The position numbers and the translations under genes were made by a program. DNA of 64,000 bases from Tubiluchus corallicola (taxonomy: Eukaryota; Priapulida; Priapulimorpha; Priapulimorphida; Tubiluchidae), in the NCBI GenBank assembly GCA_030141605.1, contig JAQGDQ010000003.1, forward strand, positions 1,631,501 to 1,695,500, given 5' to 3'. The notes under the pieces are model-generated. The model worked only from the letters and a program-made list of their open reading frames with translations. It ran no database searches and was not told the DNA's origin. This document shows, one piece after another, positions 14,701 to 38,600 of this stretch; the first letter of the stretch is position 1; every line of letters begins with the position of its first letter.

Positions 14701-16980
14701 AGGACATGTGTAGCTAAATCAAAGTCAACAAGCTGATACAACAATCACTCAACAGATGGCGATCAGCGCAATGATAACAGAACAGAGGCGACGTTCAGCC
14801 AGCTATTGTTCGTGGATACAATACACTCTCAAGTACGTGTGCCACCAACGAGTGATTTTATTTTATGAAACAGAATAACTGAAACTAAACTGACATAATA
14901 AAGTCCGAACAAAAACCCTGAAGTGCATGCCACGCTTAATACAAGCATGAAAAAACTCTGTTACTGCGAGAGATGAAATAAAAGGTGTCTGAAACTTTGT
15001 AAAACAATTGCTTGTTCCTGTGCTGATGTCTATTCTAGTGTATGTGAATATATCGCAGACGGTGAGCTCTTTTTTCGGCACCTGCTTTACCCTTACTTCT
15101 ATTTCTTCCACCTTGTGTAGGCTACTAGTGTATAGGGCAGCTGTAAGTTAACGTATTTTATACAGAAACATCTAAAAAAATACCGTAGTCGAAAATATAC
15201 CTAGGTTTACATGAAAACAGATCTGAAGTTCATACGATGTGTGAAGGTGTTCAAGTATATATCATATTACAAGCATCCGCAGAGTAATAGCGAGCATAAT
15301 TACTGAACAGCCTCTGATTCTGCGCTATACAATTATACTATTAGATGGTAAAATTGATATTTGTATGCTCGTCCGCCTCCCCAACAACGATTTTCCATTA
15401 ATATATTTCATTCATTTACTCATTAAAACATTTGTTCGTTCGTCCATTCATTAATACATACATTCACTAATAGGTTCTTTAGATATCTTGAGAACCAAAA
15501 TATTTTATTTTATTATTCTATATGTTGCCATTAATTCCACTGATTTGCATACTGACGTGATGAACACAAAAACTGCAAAAAAAGGTAATGTTGATATTGT
15601 GCAGTTGTATTATGCATTTTATTCAAAACAATATGAAGAAGATTTGATAAGGTTGTACCGGATAACTTTTGTAACATTTGCGAAAGAATCTTAATTTTTG
15701 TAATGTTTATTGTAAAGACTTTATTCCACATACTTACTTTGCGAACAAGTGAAATAAGACACTGCTATTAAATAGTTTATTTTATTATGATGATATCTGA
15801 TCTACCCGTATAAAGTTTCTTCAACAGATTCGCGCATAAAAGCCCGGATGATCCGGTATTTGTTGGATTACAAGGGATTAGTGATTATTTGCGAAGCGCA
15901 TAATCTACAACTACCCGAAGAGCCATTATTTGCGAATAAGTGTTAATCTCATTAAACTTTAACAGGTTGCACTGAAGGCAGTTGTGCGGTGACACGTGGC
16001 TTATGTAAACAATGCCAGCATCGTCCATCCAGTTGGAAAAACCAAAAAAATGGAATCCACGCGCATAGGAAGACACAAATCAATCAGACCAAAGGTTTTT
16101 TCTACACAAGGCTTGCCTATTATACTTTTTGTTCAAATAATCAAGGCTTTTATAAAAAAAGACCTACTCAAGGTTTCGCGCCAATCTCTGAAGGACCTTA
16201 AGTCTAATTTCTACATAATATAACGTGTAATTAAAACTTACATCACCTAAAGGAAATATTTATGGAACAATTCTGTTCTATTTATATAAAAATATAAGCA
16301 CGACCTTACAACTTTGCGTGTATGGTCTCGTAAAATTGACGAAATATTGCGTACAGTGAGACGCACTATTTTTTACAAAAGCAAGTTTACGTACAAATTC
16401 GTACTCCCCTCCTCAGTTACGACGGTTATATATTTTTATTATTTTGTTTTTTGTGGGTGGAATGCAGGATTTCATGCCGTTTCCAATATTTTTTCGAATA
16501 AAAATTCGGCCTCATATATTTCGGGAAAACTGTCGAGTGAGTTATCATCGCATACATAGAAGAGACGACGTTTTCACGCGGCAAGTTCGGCCGGCATGTA
16601 TAACAGAAAGAGAGAGACAGCTTAGATTGGGCTCAGGTGATATCGTCTCCGTTCCATGCATGCTAAATGCGTTGATAGCTATCTTAGGTTGATTGAATGT
16701 GACTTAAGCTAATGTAACCGCAGTTCAAGTCGAGTGTTACCAGTATAAAGCCCAACAAGCACAAAAGATTACGCGACAATGTGACCGATATACGAGTCGT
16801 ACACAAGGAAACACGCGTGTCAGTGTGTGGTTGGTGAAGTAGGAGACGGTTATAAATATAAAAGGGCAAAAACATTAAGGTGTATTTCACAGTATGTAGG
16901 GTTAGCTTGTAACTCAATAGTGGAAAGAATAGGATAATATTGCTGTCACCTTATAGTAAGGATAACTAGATGAATAATCA

Positions 16981-17062
16981 CGTGTTCATCGACCGAAGCT
17001 AAGCAACACTGAACCTTGTCAGCAAATAAATGGATGGTCGACTTGGTTATCGAGGGATCCGA
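16981..17062 (+). pseudogene. 5S rRNA-like relic (5S pseudogene or SINE3 head)
   Basis: It contains ACCGAAGCTAAGCAAC, the internal control A-box block of animal 5S rRNA, preceded by TCATCG (5S: GATC). It is followed by GTCAG and TGGATGG-CGAC, in 5S order and spacing apart from a small insertion. The 5' third of 5S is not recognisable. It is either a decayed 5S copy or the head of a 5S-derived SINE. Confidence 0.65.
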
Positions 17063-20000
17063 ACATGGCTAAGACATTTGCTTAAGCTACTGTGTTTACC
17101 AGTGCAAAATTTGAAAAAACGAATAATTTACTCTATGCCGGGTAAAACATCCTTAAAACCAAAAAATGAGAACTTATGATGATTAGTAATATCGTACGCA
17201 ATTGTGCTACAGTTATAACGACATTTCTAATGTAGAAAACGTTGTTAAGAAGCTCTTTCACCGAAACATATTCAAATTTAAGCAAACTTTTCAAATACGG
17301 TTGATATCGAACCTGAAAAAAACGTTAAAACGATGAGAACCCATTACAGTTTCTTCATGTATCTTGTCACTATAATGAAGATTGTCACTTTTCCTTCTGC
17401 TACATTCACCCAAGCCATGGTACACCCACTTTGAGTACCAAGTACACTCAATCTGCAGGCATTATACCCGCTGTAAGCGCTTTATTGTTCGTTGTAGGCA
17501 AGCCAATAATACGGGATTCGGCTCTGCTCTATTATGCGATGAAAGAGCGACTTAGTACTTAATCCAACCCAACTCAAACGTGATATCTCAATTATATCTG
17601 CATTTGAAGAGAAGAAAATGCAGTTTTAGTGATAAGTAGTGGCTGCGGCATTGTTTTACGTGTAATCCCCGCTTGAATAATGCTTGTGGGGCAGGGTGCA
17701 AAATTAAAGCTGGAAGCAGCAAAGCCAGCAAGAAAAATCGCAAACTAGCGGATGTCTCCAATGGGCAATGGGAAGAAGTGGCAAACGAAGAACTGATTAA
17801 TAACAATTACAACTACCTTTAAACCACAAATAAGAAATAATCAAGCAAACTCCCACACCGCATTACGCTCAGTAACTTCGTGATCATCCTCTAAAAATCG
17901 TGCATAGAGGCGAATAACCGATCTGCCCCACTGGGGGTCAACGATATAGTGTAATTTATACTGGTTCACAGTGCAATACGATGAATCAAATTGCATCATC
18001 TAGCAATAAAGATAACATTACGAACCAGCTATTAATAATATTTCAGTTACTAAGGTACTTATATAAAAAATCAATCAGAATGAAGTCTTTTTTGGATATA
18101 TTCATATAGAAATTTCTTACTCTACATGTGTGCATGAGTTGTAGTATTTTCTGAGCTTTAGTTGCAGTTACATTCTGGTTATCTAATTAGTACGCGCAGA
18201 AAGTTAACAATTGACCAACAATAGATGAAAAACATAAATGTGTTAATTAGTCAATTAACCTATAATTGATTAATCATTAAGTTAGTTAGTTGATCAACCA
18301 TTTATTTGTTCGTTCGGGTATTCGATTGGTTGTTCAGTAGGTCAGTCAGTCGAAAGAATAACGCCATTAAAGAACGAACAATACAGCGTGTGAATGAATG
18401 ACGAATAAACGGGTGAATGATGATCTACTTTTTAAGTAAAAGGGTTCGAAAATGTTCATTGTTCATTTTGACAAACACCCTGTTTTGCCAAGTTCGCCAC
18501 AGCATGGCTTCTTAAAGACCAGTTTGTAGTGTGCAGATGTTCTGATTCTACCCGTGGCGTGACTCAGTGTATTATAGCGCCCTAGGCTTGTTATTACGCG
18601 TTTATTGCAACAAGCCGACTCTGTTAGCTTGTTGCTGGTTTGTGAAATCTGATATGATGCTTTAATTACTGTCCATTTGTCCAATAATCATTAGGCACTC
18701 GTACCCAAGTGCGTCATCCGAGATCTTCATCTCTGCAGTCATTTAGACGCTGGCACGCACCTGAGAGAGTCATAGCTCTCTAATGGCATATTAGCAGCCA
18801 ATGTGCACAACTATAGGCCTCTTCTGACAACCTTAAACTCATCGATCCAACAGAAGAAAGCAAGTAGTCATGAGATAAAAGTATTAAAATATTGTGCAAA
18901 ATAGCTGTAGAAATAGCCTACCATTTGCTAACTCAGTTCCAAAAAACACGTAGGCTGATCATCGATTCTTCAGGTTTTTATTTTTTGCTTCCTTATACAT
19001 TCATACATACATTCACCATTTATTCATGTGATGCGCTCAGTTGTTCATTTATCATTGGCATTATACATTGGCTGAATGGCTAGCTAGCAACAGGTTAACT
19101 GACTGGTTGACCGACTGAACAACGGACCGAACATCCGAACGACTAGCTGATTGATCGACTAATTAACTAAATGATTAATCTATTATTGGCTGGTAGGCTA
19201 ACTAACACATTCATGTTATCTGTTTGTTCATTTATTAATACATCTTAACAGATCACAGTTTGATAATAAAATAAGAACATCCCACAAAGGTAAGGATCAA
19301 TTTATTAATTCTTTGGAAAACATAATTAGTCAGCAAAATAAATGAGACCCGACTCATGTTGATTCTATTCAAGAGTTTCTAATTCACAAAATCCCATCTC
19401 AGCCTCTGTCTCAGATGATCACCAATATCCAGTAACTGGTAGAAGACATCTGTTTAACTAACAAGTGGATTCTTAATACTACGGCAGGGCGTGGATCAAG
19501 TTACCACATACCAGATGTTCAAAGGAGCTGGCCTGATGCTAAAACATCACAGAACATCAGGGACAGCTAGCCGGATTAATGTGTGAAGTAGTATCACTAA
19601 ACTTGGTAGTGTTTTGAGAAAAAACGAATCTGCATTCGTTTTTATTTAATTATACTTTGGCTGAAATTTTGACGTTAACCACAGCAGCTAGCTACCGAAA
19701 ATCTGCAGGAAAATGCATATTATTTTTATTCTTACATCACTAGCGTTCGTTGTTACTTTGTCTCAATTAATTTTCTTCGATGATTTTCCCCCCGTGAACC
19801 ATTATCAGCCATATTTTTATGTTTTGTTGAGAATTATCCTATCTGATAGTTGTCATTACTTGTCAACTAAGCCCAAACTCTAATTTTTAGCAAGGTTGTG
19901 TACAAAGTAACAATCAGCTGCGCAATCTGACCCGAAAAGCGGCTAAAATCTTTCAGAAATTCACTGCAAATGAGCACGACGAATCAGTGGCCAGGTTTCC

Positions 20001-23000
20001 GCTATTAGAGTAAATCAAGTCTCTGTCTAGCTATGAAAACTCGTACACGTATTACACGGATATTCTGCCTCCCACGGGTCCTTATTTCGCGTCCCCTGTG
20101 TAGCTTTATTAGCTTGTAACTACTGTACAGTACTTGATCTGTTTGCAAAATCGACTGCTAACTGATGGAGTAGTAATCGGGGGAATGCATTTGTTGTGTT
20201 ACTTCTCGCTGTATAAGTGTAATGTTGTGTCAACCCTAATTTGATATATAAATATTATAACTGTTGAGTGTCCATAACCTCTTCAAATGCTGTACAAACA
20301 TGCTGCATGATAACAGCTTTATAAGAGAAAAGTACATTTTTGAAATCAGTGAAATAATAATAATTAGTACCGTTAAACTCGAGAAGCAATCAAACAGTAA
20401 AAAATAGACCATTTTAAAATTAATATGTGCATAAAAATTTAACGATAAATCAAAAACATTTTGCCGCCTACGTGACTCCCAGCTCAGCAATAACAAAGCT
20501 TATAAAGTCGATGTATAAATGCTGCATGGTAATATTTGACAGCTATTATCACATGACAATGAAATACAAAAGTCTCTCTTTTTGACATGTTTGTCAGTAC
20601 AGGCGCGCTTCTTGAAGCTACGTTGATGAATTTTGAAAACGTTACTAAATTAACGAACTGAAGCCTGAAAAGCAATTGTAAGTAATCAAATTAGCCAGAA
20701 ATTGTAAAACCAGTCAATTAACGTTAGCTCTAGTAATTCTAATAACAATATAGTTCAGGTTATGACAGCACACGCAATCGTTATCATAAATAAATGTTAT
20801 CAGTTATAACTACTTTAAAAATAACTTTAAATAAGCACTAGAATTGCAAGCGTACTAACATATTATAATGTGGCGCTATAAAAAAAATCAGGAGTTCTTT
20901 TTACTTAAAAGAAAAGCAGGTCTTTGGCCTAATTATCCGATTATTCCCTCAAACAGTGTTAACATTGACAATTGCCTACAAATAACTTTTTGCATGTATG
21001 GTTTTGAGAATTACTTGTGCTTTACAATTACGTAAATATACGTTCTTGCAAATACTTCACCACGCGTGTTTATTGGCTTTTTCGTAAATACATTATCATA
21101 AGTTTACGCATAAACCGATAAAGTTTATAATTAATTACTTATTTAAAATAAATGACAACACAAATGTTGTAACTAGAACATTGCTACTTTAGTCCTACTC
21201 TCATTAACAAGTCGTTAAAATGAATAATGGTCTTTACTAAAACGCTTGTGCATCGTTTATGTTAAAACTTCAGTTCCGGGCTTTTAGATTAATTCTTTGT
21301 ATTTATATTTACCGATGTAAGGTATGTAACTCTGAATCGGCAACATCGCAATAATAGCGTAAATCATTAATTTACCTGAAGTTGAGTTAAGTTGTACCTG
21401 AAAGCCAATAAATGTTAACATATCGGTCTACAACTCATTATTTTTTATCGTGCTGGGTTGAGTACAATAGGATATTCACCTTCATTATAACTAACCTGTC
21501 ATAAAAGCGACACGGAGACATCTGTCGAAAATTTTAAATCCTGTTTAAAAGGCACACTCCGGCATTATAAGCTGGAAATAAGGGTACTAATTAGGTTTTA
21601 AGTCGCCTAGTAAGGGCACTAATTATCTTGTATTACAACAAGTCGTTTTGTTCTTACGATGTCTCTTTTACGATTAAGAAAACTGTCACAAATAGGATAT
21701 TGATCGCAGAACATTTCTATAGGTTATTTCTCTTGTAATGTACTTGATAAAAAGAAACAACGGAATGCTTAAAATTACTGACTGTTTTACATTATAGTTT
21801 TTCACGTGTCCCGCCTTTATTTTTTAATCACAATCACTATAAAAAATTCAATAATTTCTAGGCAAAGGCAACAACAACAAATTACAGTAATTTATTTTTT
21901 TACTTTTTAGTTTTTTAATACAAGCGATATACGAATTGTTTAAAGTGATTTTTATAAAAAAAAGAAAGGATACCAATTAATATTAACAAACTATATTCTG
22001 AGATTCTTTCCTTTAAAATACGCGCTTTCGTGCACAAAATAGCCTTTTCTGTAGAAAGCTAACAGCCTACTAGCTGTTTTTTCATCCCACAAATAATTAC
22101 CTCTTGCCTTTCTACGCATTTTTCTCATGCGTAGAGACTCCCACTGTTCATCTTCCACCCACTGCGTTCCTGATCAGATGGTCGTTTTTACGGGATGACC
22201 AGCCACCAAACAGCTGGCAGATGCAACGAATTATTCATGTGACAATGTGCACCGCAGCACCCCTGGTGGGCTGCCTTAACAACTCGCCAATACACCACTA
22301 GAAGCTCCATGTAGTCACAGCTAGTGCCATTGTTGGCCGGATATAAATTATATCATATATTTTGTAGGATAATTAGCCGGCACACTCCAGCCCTAAACGC
22401 CTCCTATTACAGACGAATAAACAGGAGATCGACGGTGGGTTGAAAATATTACACCTGTAGAGAGGTGGTTGCTGGGATATACTCTTATTACTCTAAGTTG
22501 CAGCCGGAAATGGTATCAACAATTATTAAACCGGTTTTACTACATATGAATATTGTATTTATCAAACTTATCAATACATCTTTGACAAGTATTTATTATA
22601 TCCATGCTAGCAGTCTAGCAGAATGGTTTACAACTGAGTAAGTAGCCAAAACAGACTTCAATTAATTGAATGCCAGTAAGTGATAGAAAAACCTTTAGTA
22701 TAAACTTGTTGTATCATTTCTCGTACTGCTATAATTGACAATTGTTTTCACAAAATTTGTTAGTACCGGATCAAAGTTCATCATTATTTTTTCCATTCAT
22801 TTTGATAATATTTTTAGTATATAATTCGCTTTAGTATATAATTGTAATTCACGTGATAGCGTAGCCAATCATAGTTTTTGTTCTTACAATATAATAATTA
22901 ATATAACTGTCTCATTTGATTAGCAATTCTTGACCGGAACTGATTATTTTGCTTATATAATCATAATTTTCCTTATACAAACAAAATGACTAATTCTATA

Positions 23001-23681
23001 CTGTAGTAAAGGCCAGATAACTTCAAAATAATGCAGCCATGGTCTACCATAACAAAGGCGTTAAGCTTATCATAACCAAACCAGAATAATTATAACTTCT
23101 TGGTGCATACCACCACACAAATATACCTATCTTCCTACAACTTCCAAATATCATGGCTGAAGCCATGCAGCAATATACATGTAACTGTATGGGCAAAAAC
23201 GACAATGCCATCAGTGGTTAATTTTTAATGAAGCTGAGCACAGCTCATCTATATAGCAAAGCTTTCATTCTCTCATCTTATCCCCGTCACGCGCGCCTGA
23301 TGTGCGTTTAATGTACTGTGCTGTCGTTCTGGCGGAATGACGACAAAAATTAAAATGAACTGCTGTACCTGTCACATCAAATGCAGCCAGGTTTATGAAT
23401 ACATGCAGACTAGTATGGCAAGTGTCCTTGCTTTGTCACGTTTTTTATCCATTATAAGTCACAGTAATTAGTTGCTACTTAAAATGATTATTATTAGCCC
23501 ATTCAGTTAAACAACAATCTGGAAAAACAGCAAATGTTTGTTTGACTTTACTTAAATAACCAGGCATATATGTGGAGACTAAAAACTCTTATTTTTCTTC
23601 TTCTTCCTTCAAAATCAACAGAAATAAAGGAAATAAAGACCACATAGGTGACACTTGTCATAAAAATAGTATCCTACTTAC

Positions 23682-34711
<11,030 letters not shown>

Positions 34712-34905
34712 TAGACTCCAGTGGGTTGCCGTGACTCTATTTAGTCTAAACACAAGTCAACTCGGGAGTACTTATCACTCTGCCTGAATAGACAGCAGTG
34801 TGAGGATAACATTGATTATTCCTAACCTCCTCCTTTTGCGCCGGCCACCTCTCTGATCTATGCTCTCTCGCGCAACTGAGCTCACATCGGGAGGAGGAGC
34901 CCAAC

Positions 34906-34915
34906 TCCCTCAGGA
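34906..34915. promoter_or_regulatory. Near-match COE/EBF site TCCCTCAGGA
   Basis: One mismatch to TCCCNNGGGA, lying 19 bp (start to start) from the perfect site at 34925. The pairing strengthens both as candidate COE sites, though neither has been tested. Confidence 0.3.
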
Positions 34916-34924
34916 ATGGGCAAC

Positions 34925-34934
34925 TCCCCTGGGA
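34925..34934. promoter_or_regulatory. Perfect COE/EBF palindrome TCCCCTGGGA
   Basis: The sequence matches the EBF consensus TCCCNNGGGA exactly. It lies 214 bp upstream of the EBF start codon, in the presumed 5' UTR or promoter. Autoregulation is an inference. Confidence 0.5.
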
Positions 34935-35424
34935 GAATAAATGCAGATTCACAAGGTGCAGAGGATTGATCGTTCAAGAACAACTAAGAGAGCTATCGAA
35001 TGATAGAAATGTAGGAAGAGATAAGAGCCAATCAGAATGCATGCCAGCCTCCGCCTTGCTTCCTGCACATGCTATTTTCATGATATTACTCATTCTTGCA
35101 GCTACCATAAATCATGTGTACGCTGAGCGGGGAAGTCTCTGTGATGAGGGCCTGCCTTTCTCAGCTACCGAAACACGGTACGCGATAAAATCACCTAAAC
35201 AGCTACTTATGTATGGACTACTAGCCCAACTATCACGCTTACAATAACAATTATTACATTGCTATTTATGGGAAAACGTTAACATTAGTTGAAGACTTCA
35301 AGTTAAAAACCCATACACGTGTGTGCTTATGTGTTTCAGATTGCAATTTGTTTCCTTTGTCCTTCATTCTGCAAATTTTGTTTCCAAAACGAAAGTATAA
35401 ACGAATGAAAGAAATGGAAGAAAG

Positions 35425-35515
35425 GATGGCTGAATGAATGAATGAACGACTAAATGAATCAACAAGTGAATGAATAAATGTACATATGTCTGTATGAATG
35501 AATGAATGAATGCAG
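35425..35515. repeat. Degenerate (GAAT)n tetranucleotide tract
   Basis: Repeated GAATGAATGAAT with substitutions. Similar degenerate tetranucleotide tracts occur near 7,620-7,740, 15,400-15,475, 18,300-18,420 and 19,080-19,200. Confidence 0.85.
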
Positions 35516-35594
35516 TAATAGTCATCCTATAAAGTTATATAGCATGGAGATAATTCTTAATGACAAGAATAGATATTATATGTTCAATATATAA

Positions 35595-35675
35595 AAAAAA
35601 TCCCACAAATAAGAAAAAAGTGTACACACGACGTTTCGGTCTAACACTGTTATCTTCAGACGAAGACTTTAGTTT
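35595..35675 (-). mobile_element. Penelope-like element terminal fragment (candidate)
   Basis: On the minus strand it reads CTGAAGATAACAGTGTTAGA, then CCGAAACGTCGTG, then a TTTTTTCTTATTTGTGGG-type tail. A CTGAAGAT...CGAAACGT pair is typical of Penelope-like retroelement ends, which can carry hammerhead-type ribozymes (core CUGANGA...GAAA). No PLE coding sequence is present. Family call is from memory of the motif only. Confidence 0.45.
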
Positions 35676-38600
35676 GTAAATTGTAGAAATAACTCATGGC
35701 ACCTACACAATTTAGACATAAAACATTCACTATGATATTAATTTATTACCCTTTGTTTATTTAGGGTTAAATGTTGTTGTATATCTTATGGCGATTTTGA
35801 ATTGATTTTTATGACAAATCCTGATGACGTGCCCGCATAAGTTTTCTAATCTTCCAGTCTTTGTCTAAGGAGCTGGAGTTTGTTTTTGCTGCTATAGTGA
35901 AACTTATGGAAATAGCAAAAACACTTGTTTAAAAATCCTTTCGTGCAACTACAGTTGATAATTTATTATTTTTAAAACCCCGTGCAGTGTGCTGTTGAAC
36001 ATTGTCTGGGCAGTGTTCACTGCTCTTATACCTGAAGATTTCTGTTTCAATTTATCAATGCCAATTTTCTCCTAATTAGTATGAATGATCAAGTCGCATT
36101 AAGCCTTTACTTAACAGCTTTGTTTCGTGATTTGTGTCACGAAAAGGTTTAGCGAAAGTCAAGAGAATTGCTGCAGCTGCAACGGTCAATTATATAGCTC
36201 TACATTTTTAAACGTTTTTTTACAATTTTACTTGGTGCACTTCATTTGCTAGAAAAACAAGCCCACATCAATTGAATTCAATAAGAGCTAACTAATTTTA
36301 TAATCGCACTAAAATCTCACCATATATGTGTCTCATGGGTCAGTAACACATGCATTAAAATGAACGAATAGACATGACTTGTCAATTTTTGTTTTTCTAA
36401 TATCATAAAGTTGTTTTCTCTGAGTCTACAAGTTATGAACTATTCTCTGCTTAAATGCTACAGCCTATACGTTGAGCAAAGCCACTTTTGCACTTGCTGT
36501 TAGAACAGGATTACATGAATCAGCTACCAATAGAAAAATCAACTCTCACTTTTCCTTTTGGAGCAACCTAATTAACATAATTTTTATCCCTTGCTACAAA
36601 CAGTGAAAGTTTTATGACTACTGACACAAACGCATCAGATGATAATGATAATTTATGACGATTTTTTCTTATTAGCGAAAGTGTTCAAAATATAAAGTGT
36701 TAATGGTAAAGGCTGTTGCTGGTAGGCTTCTGACATCTGCCTAGTGCCTACTAGATGCCAATGTCAGTAAATTAGGATTTGGCGCCATCTAGTGCAAACT
36801 TAAGCACCTTTTCAACAGCTTTTTATGCAGGCAGCTGTGGTAGAATCTGCGTATTAGGTCGAAGCTACAATTTTTGGAATTGGGATGGCACATGGCACTC
36901 AAAATTAATTAAGGCCATATTAATACAAAAAGTTATTGAGAGCGTGAATTACAATTTTTAATAATAATATTATAGTGTTTTCATGTTCTAAATTTCTAAA
37001 TAATGAGAGGGATAAAACGGGAAATTCGCAGTTCTGCAATTAAAATTTAACGTTCGCATTTAAAATTGTCCAGTTTAAATGAAAAGTAACCGAATTTCAC
37101 TTGTAAAATATCAAAAATATGTGACCTCACTTAAATGCAATATGAACAATGCGTATCAATAAAAAATTAATACTAAATTCACATTAAAATTAGTCTAATA
37201 AAATTTATTTGAATCATGGTGCTTCGTAGAATCTTTCTACACTTTGAACGAACTAAATGCTAACTAACTATTAAGTTACATAAATAATAGTAAAAGTAAA
37301 CTTTCTTTAAATGTTAAACGGTTAAATTCCTTATCTTCTATTTATTTTTAAAAAACAGCAAAAGTAAAAACAATTTATTTTTACTATTATTTAGGTAACT
37401 TGGTAATACACTTGTAAGTTCTTCAAAAAGTTATTATTATTTCTAGTTCATTTGAAAATGTAGAAAGAATCTACAAAACGTCATTATTTAAATAAGTTAT
37501 TCCTGGTTAATTAACTACGTGTGACGGAAAGAAAATGACTACCAGTCACCATCTGTTCAGTGTACAAAGCCCCAAGACTTACATCTTGTCAGTTAATATA
37601 GGTCTATTATTAATTATTTATAATATTGCTTTCAAGACTATTGGTTAATGACAAAATGAACTCACAATTACTGAATTTTCGAAAATAAGCATGACCAAAA
37701 GGAAGAAATATGAAAAAAATTGGGATTAAGACTGCAGACTATTATAGTTAAAGTAGGCCTAGTTAGAAAAATTATTAAAAGGTACCGTTGTCGACTCTTT
37801 TTGGTCAACCAATAAAATATCTACCTATGATTCAGTCGCATTGGTGATCCTATTTTGGCTCACCTTGTTGACCTTTTACTGGAACAGAATTAAGCAGTCG
37901 CCTGGGCTTCTTACTCGACCATGCTGCCCCGGGGTTCGAAGGAGACATTTTACTGAAGAAATCTATCACTGTAGAGTCTGCCATGTGGCAGAATATCGTA
38001 GCAGCTCTAGTTCAAATACCGGCAGCCTGAAACGGCCCATTTATTAGCGTCGAGTTTTTAAACGTATCAAAATAAAATAAATTTGCGTCCGGGATTACCT
38101 GCGAACAATTGACGCAAGCATAAAGAGGCGATTTGCATGTGAGAGTAGGGATGAACGCGCAGGTTTTGATCCGTTTCTGAGATGCTCTACTAAGCCTTCA
38201 TTTGGGTTATGTGGAAATAATGACTTGTTTAATGAGAACTGAAGGCTTTCGTTAACAACAAGCACACGTACTTTATTGCCCACGAACACTGTTTGCATGC
38301 ATACATACAAATTACAAACGTGCATATGAGTTAGGATGAAACCATATAAATAGAAGCTCCAAGGTTCGATGAAACCGCGGATATTTTTGCTCATTTATTT
38401 AGATACAAGAAATTTATTTGTAAGCTAAATGTGCTTCATTGTATTTCTACTGCCTACACATAAATTGAAATGAAATACAAAGAATAACGCCGTTTTTATA
38501 AATTTTATTCCTGTGATATATAAAATCCAAAACAAATAGAATTTAGTAAGGTAACTTTTGGGTTCCCCTTTCACATGAAGATAGTACAGTTCGTTAATCT

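Noticed and set aside
34966-35247. 93-codon plus-strand frame with a hydrophobic stretch upstream of EBF
   Set aside because: No family resemblance, no splice partners, and it overlaps the likely EBF promoter or 5' UTR.
37895-38035. tRNA-like B-box strings GGGGTTCGAAGG and AGTTCAAATACC
   Set aside because: No convincing A-box or cloverleaf could be drawn; noted only as possible SINE debris.
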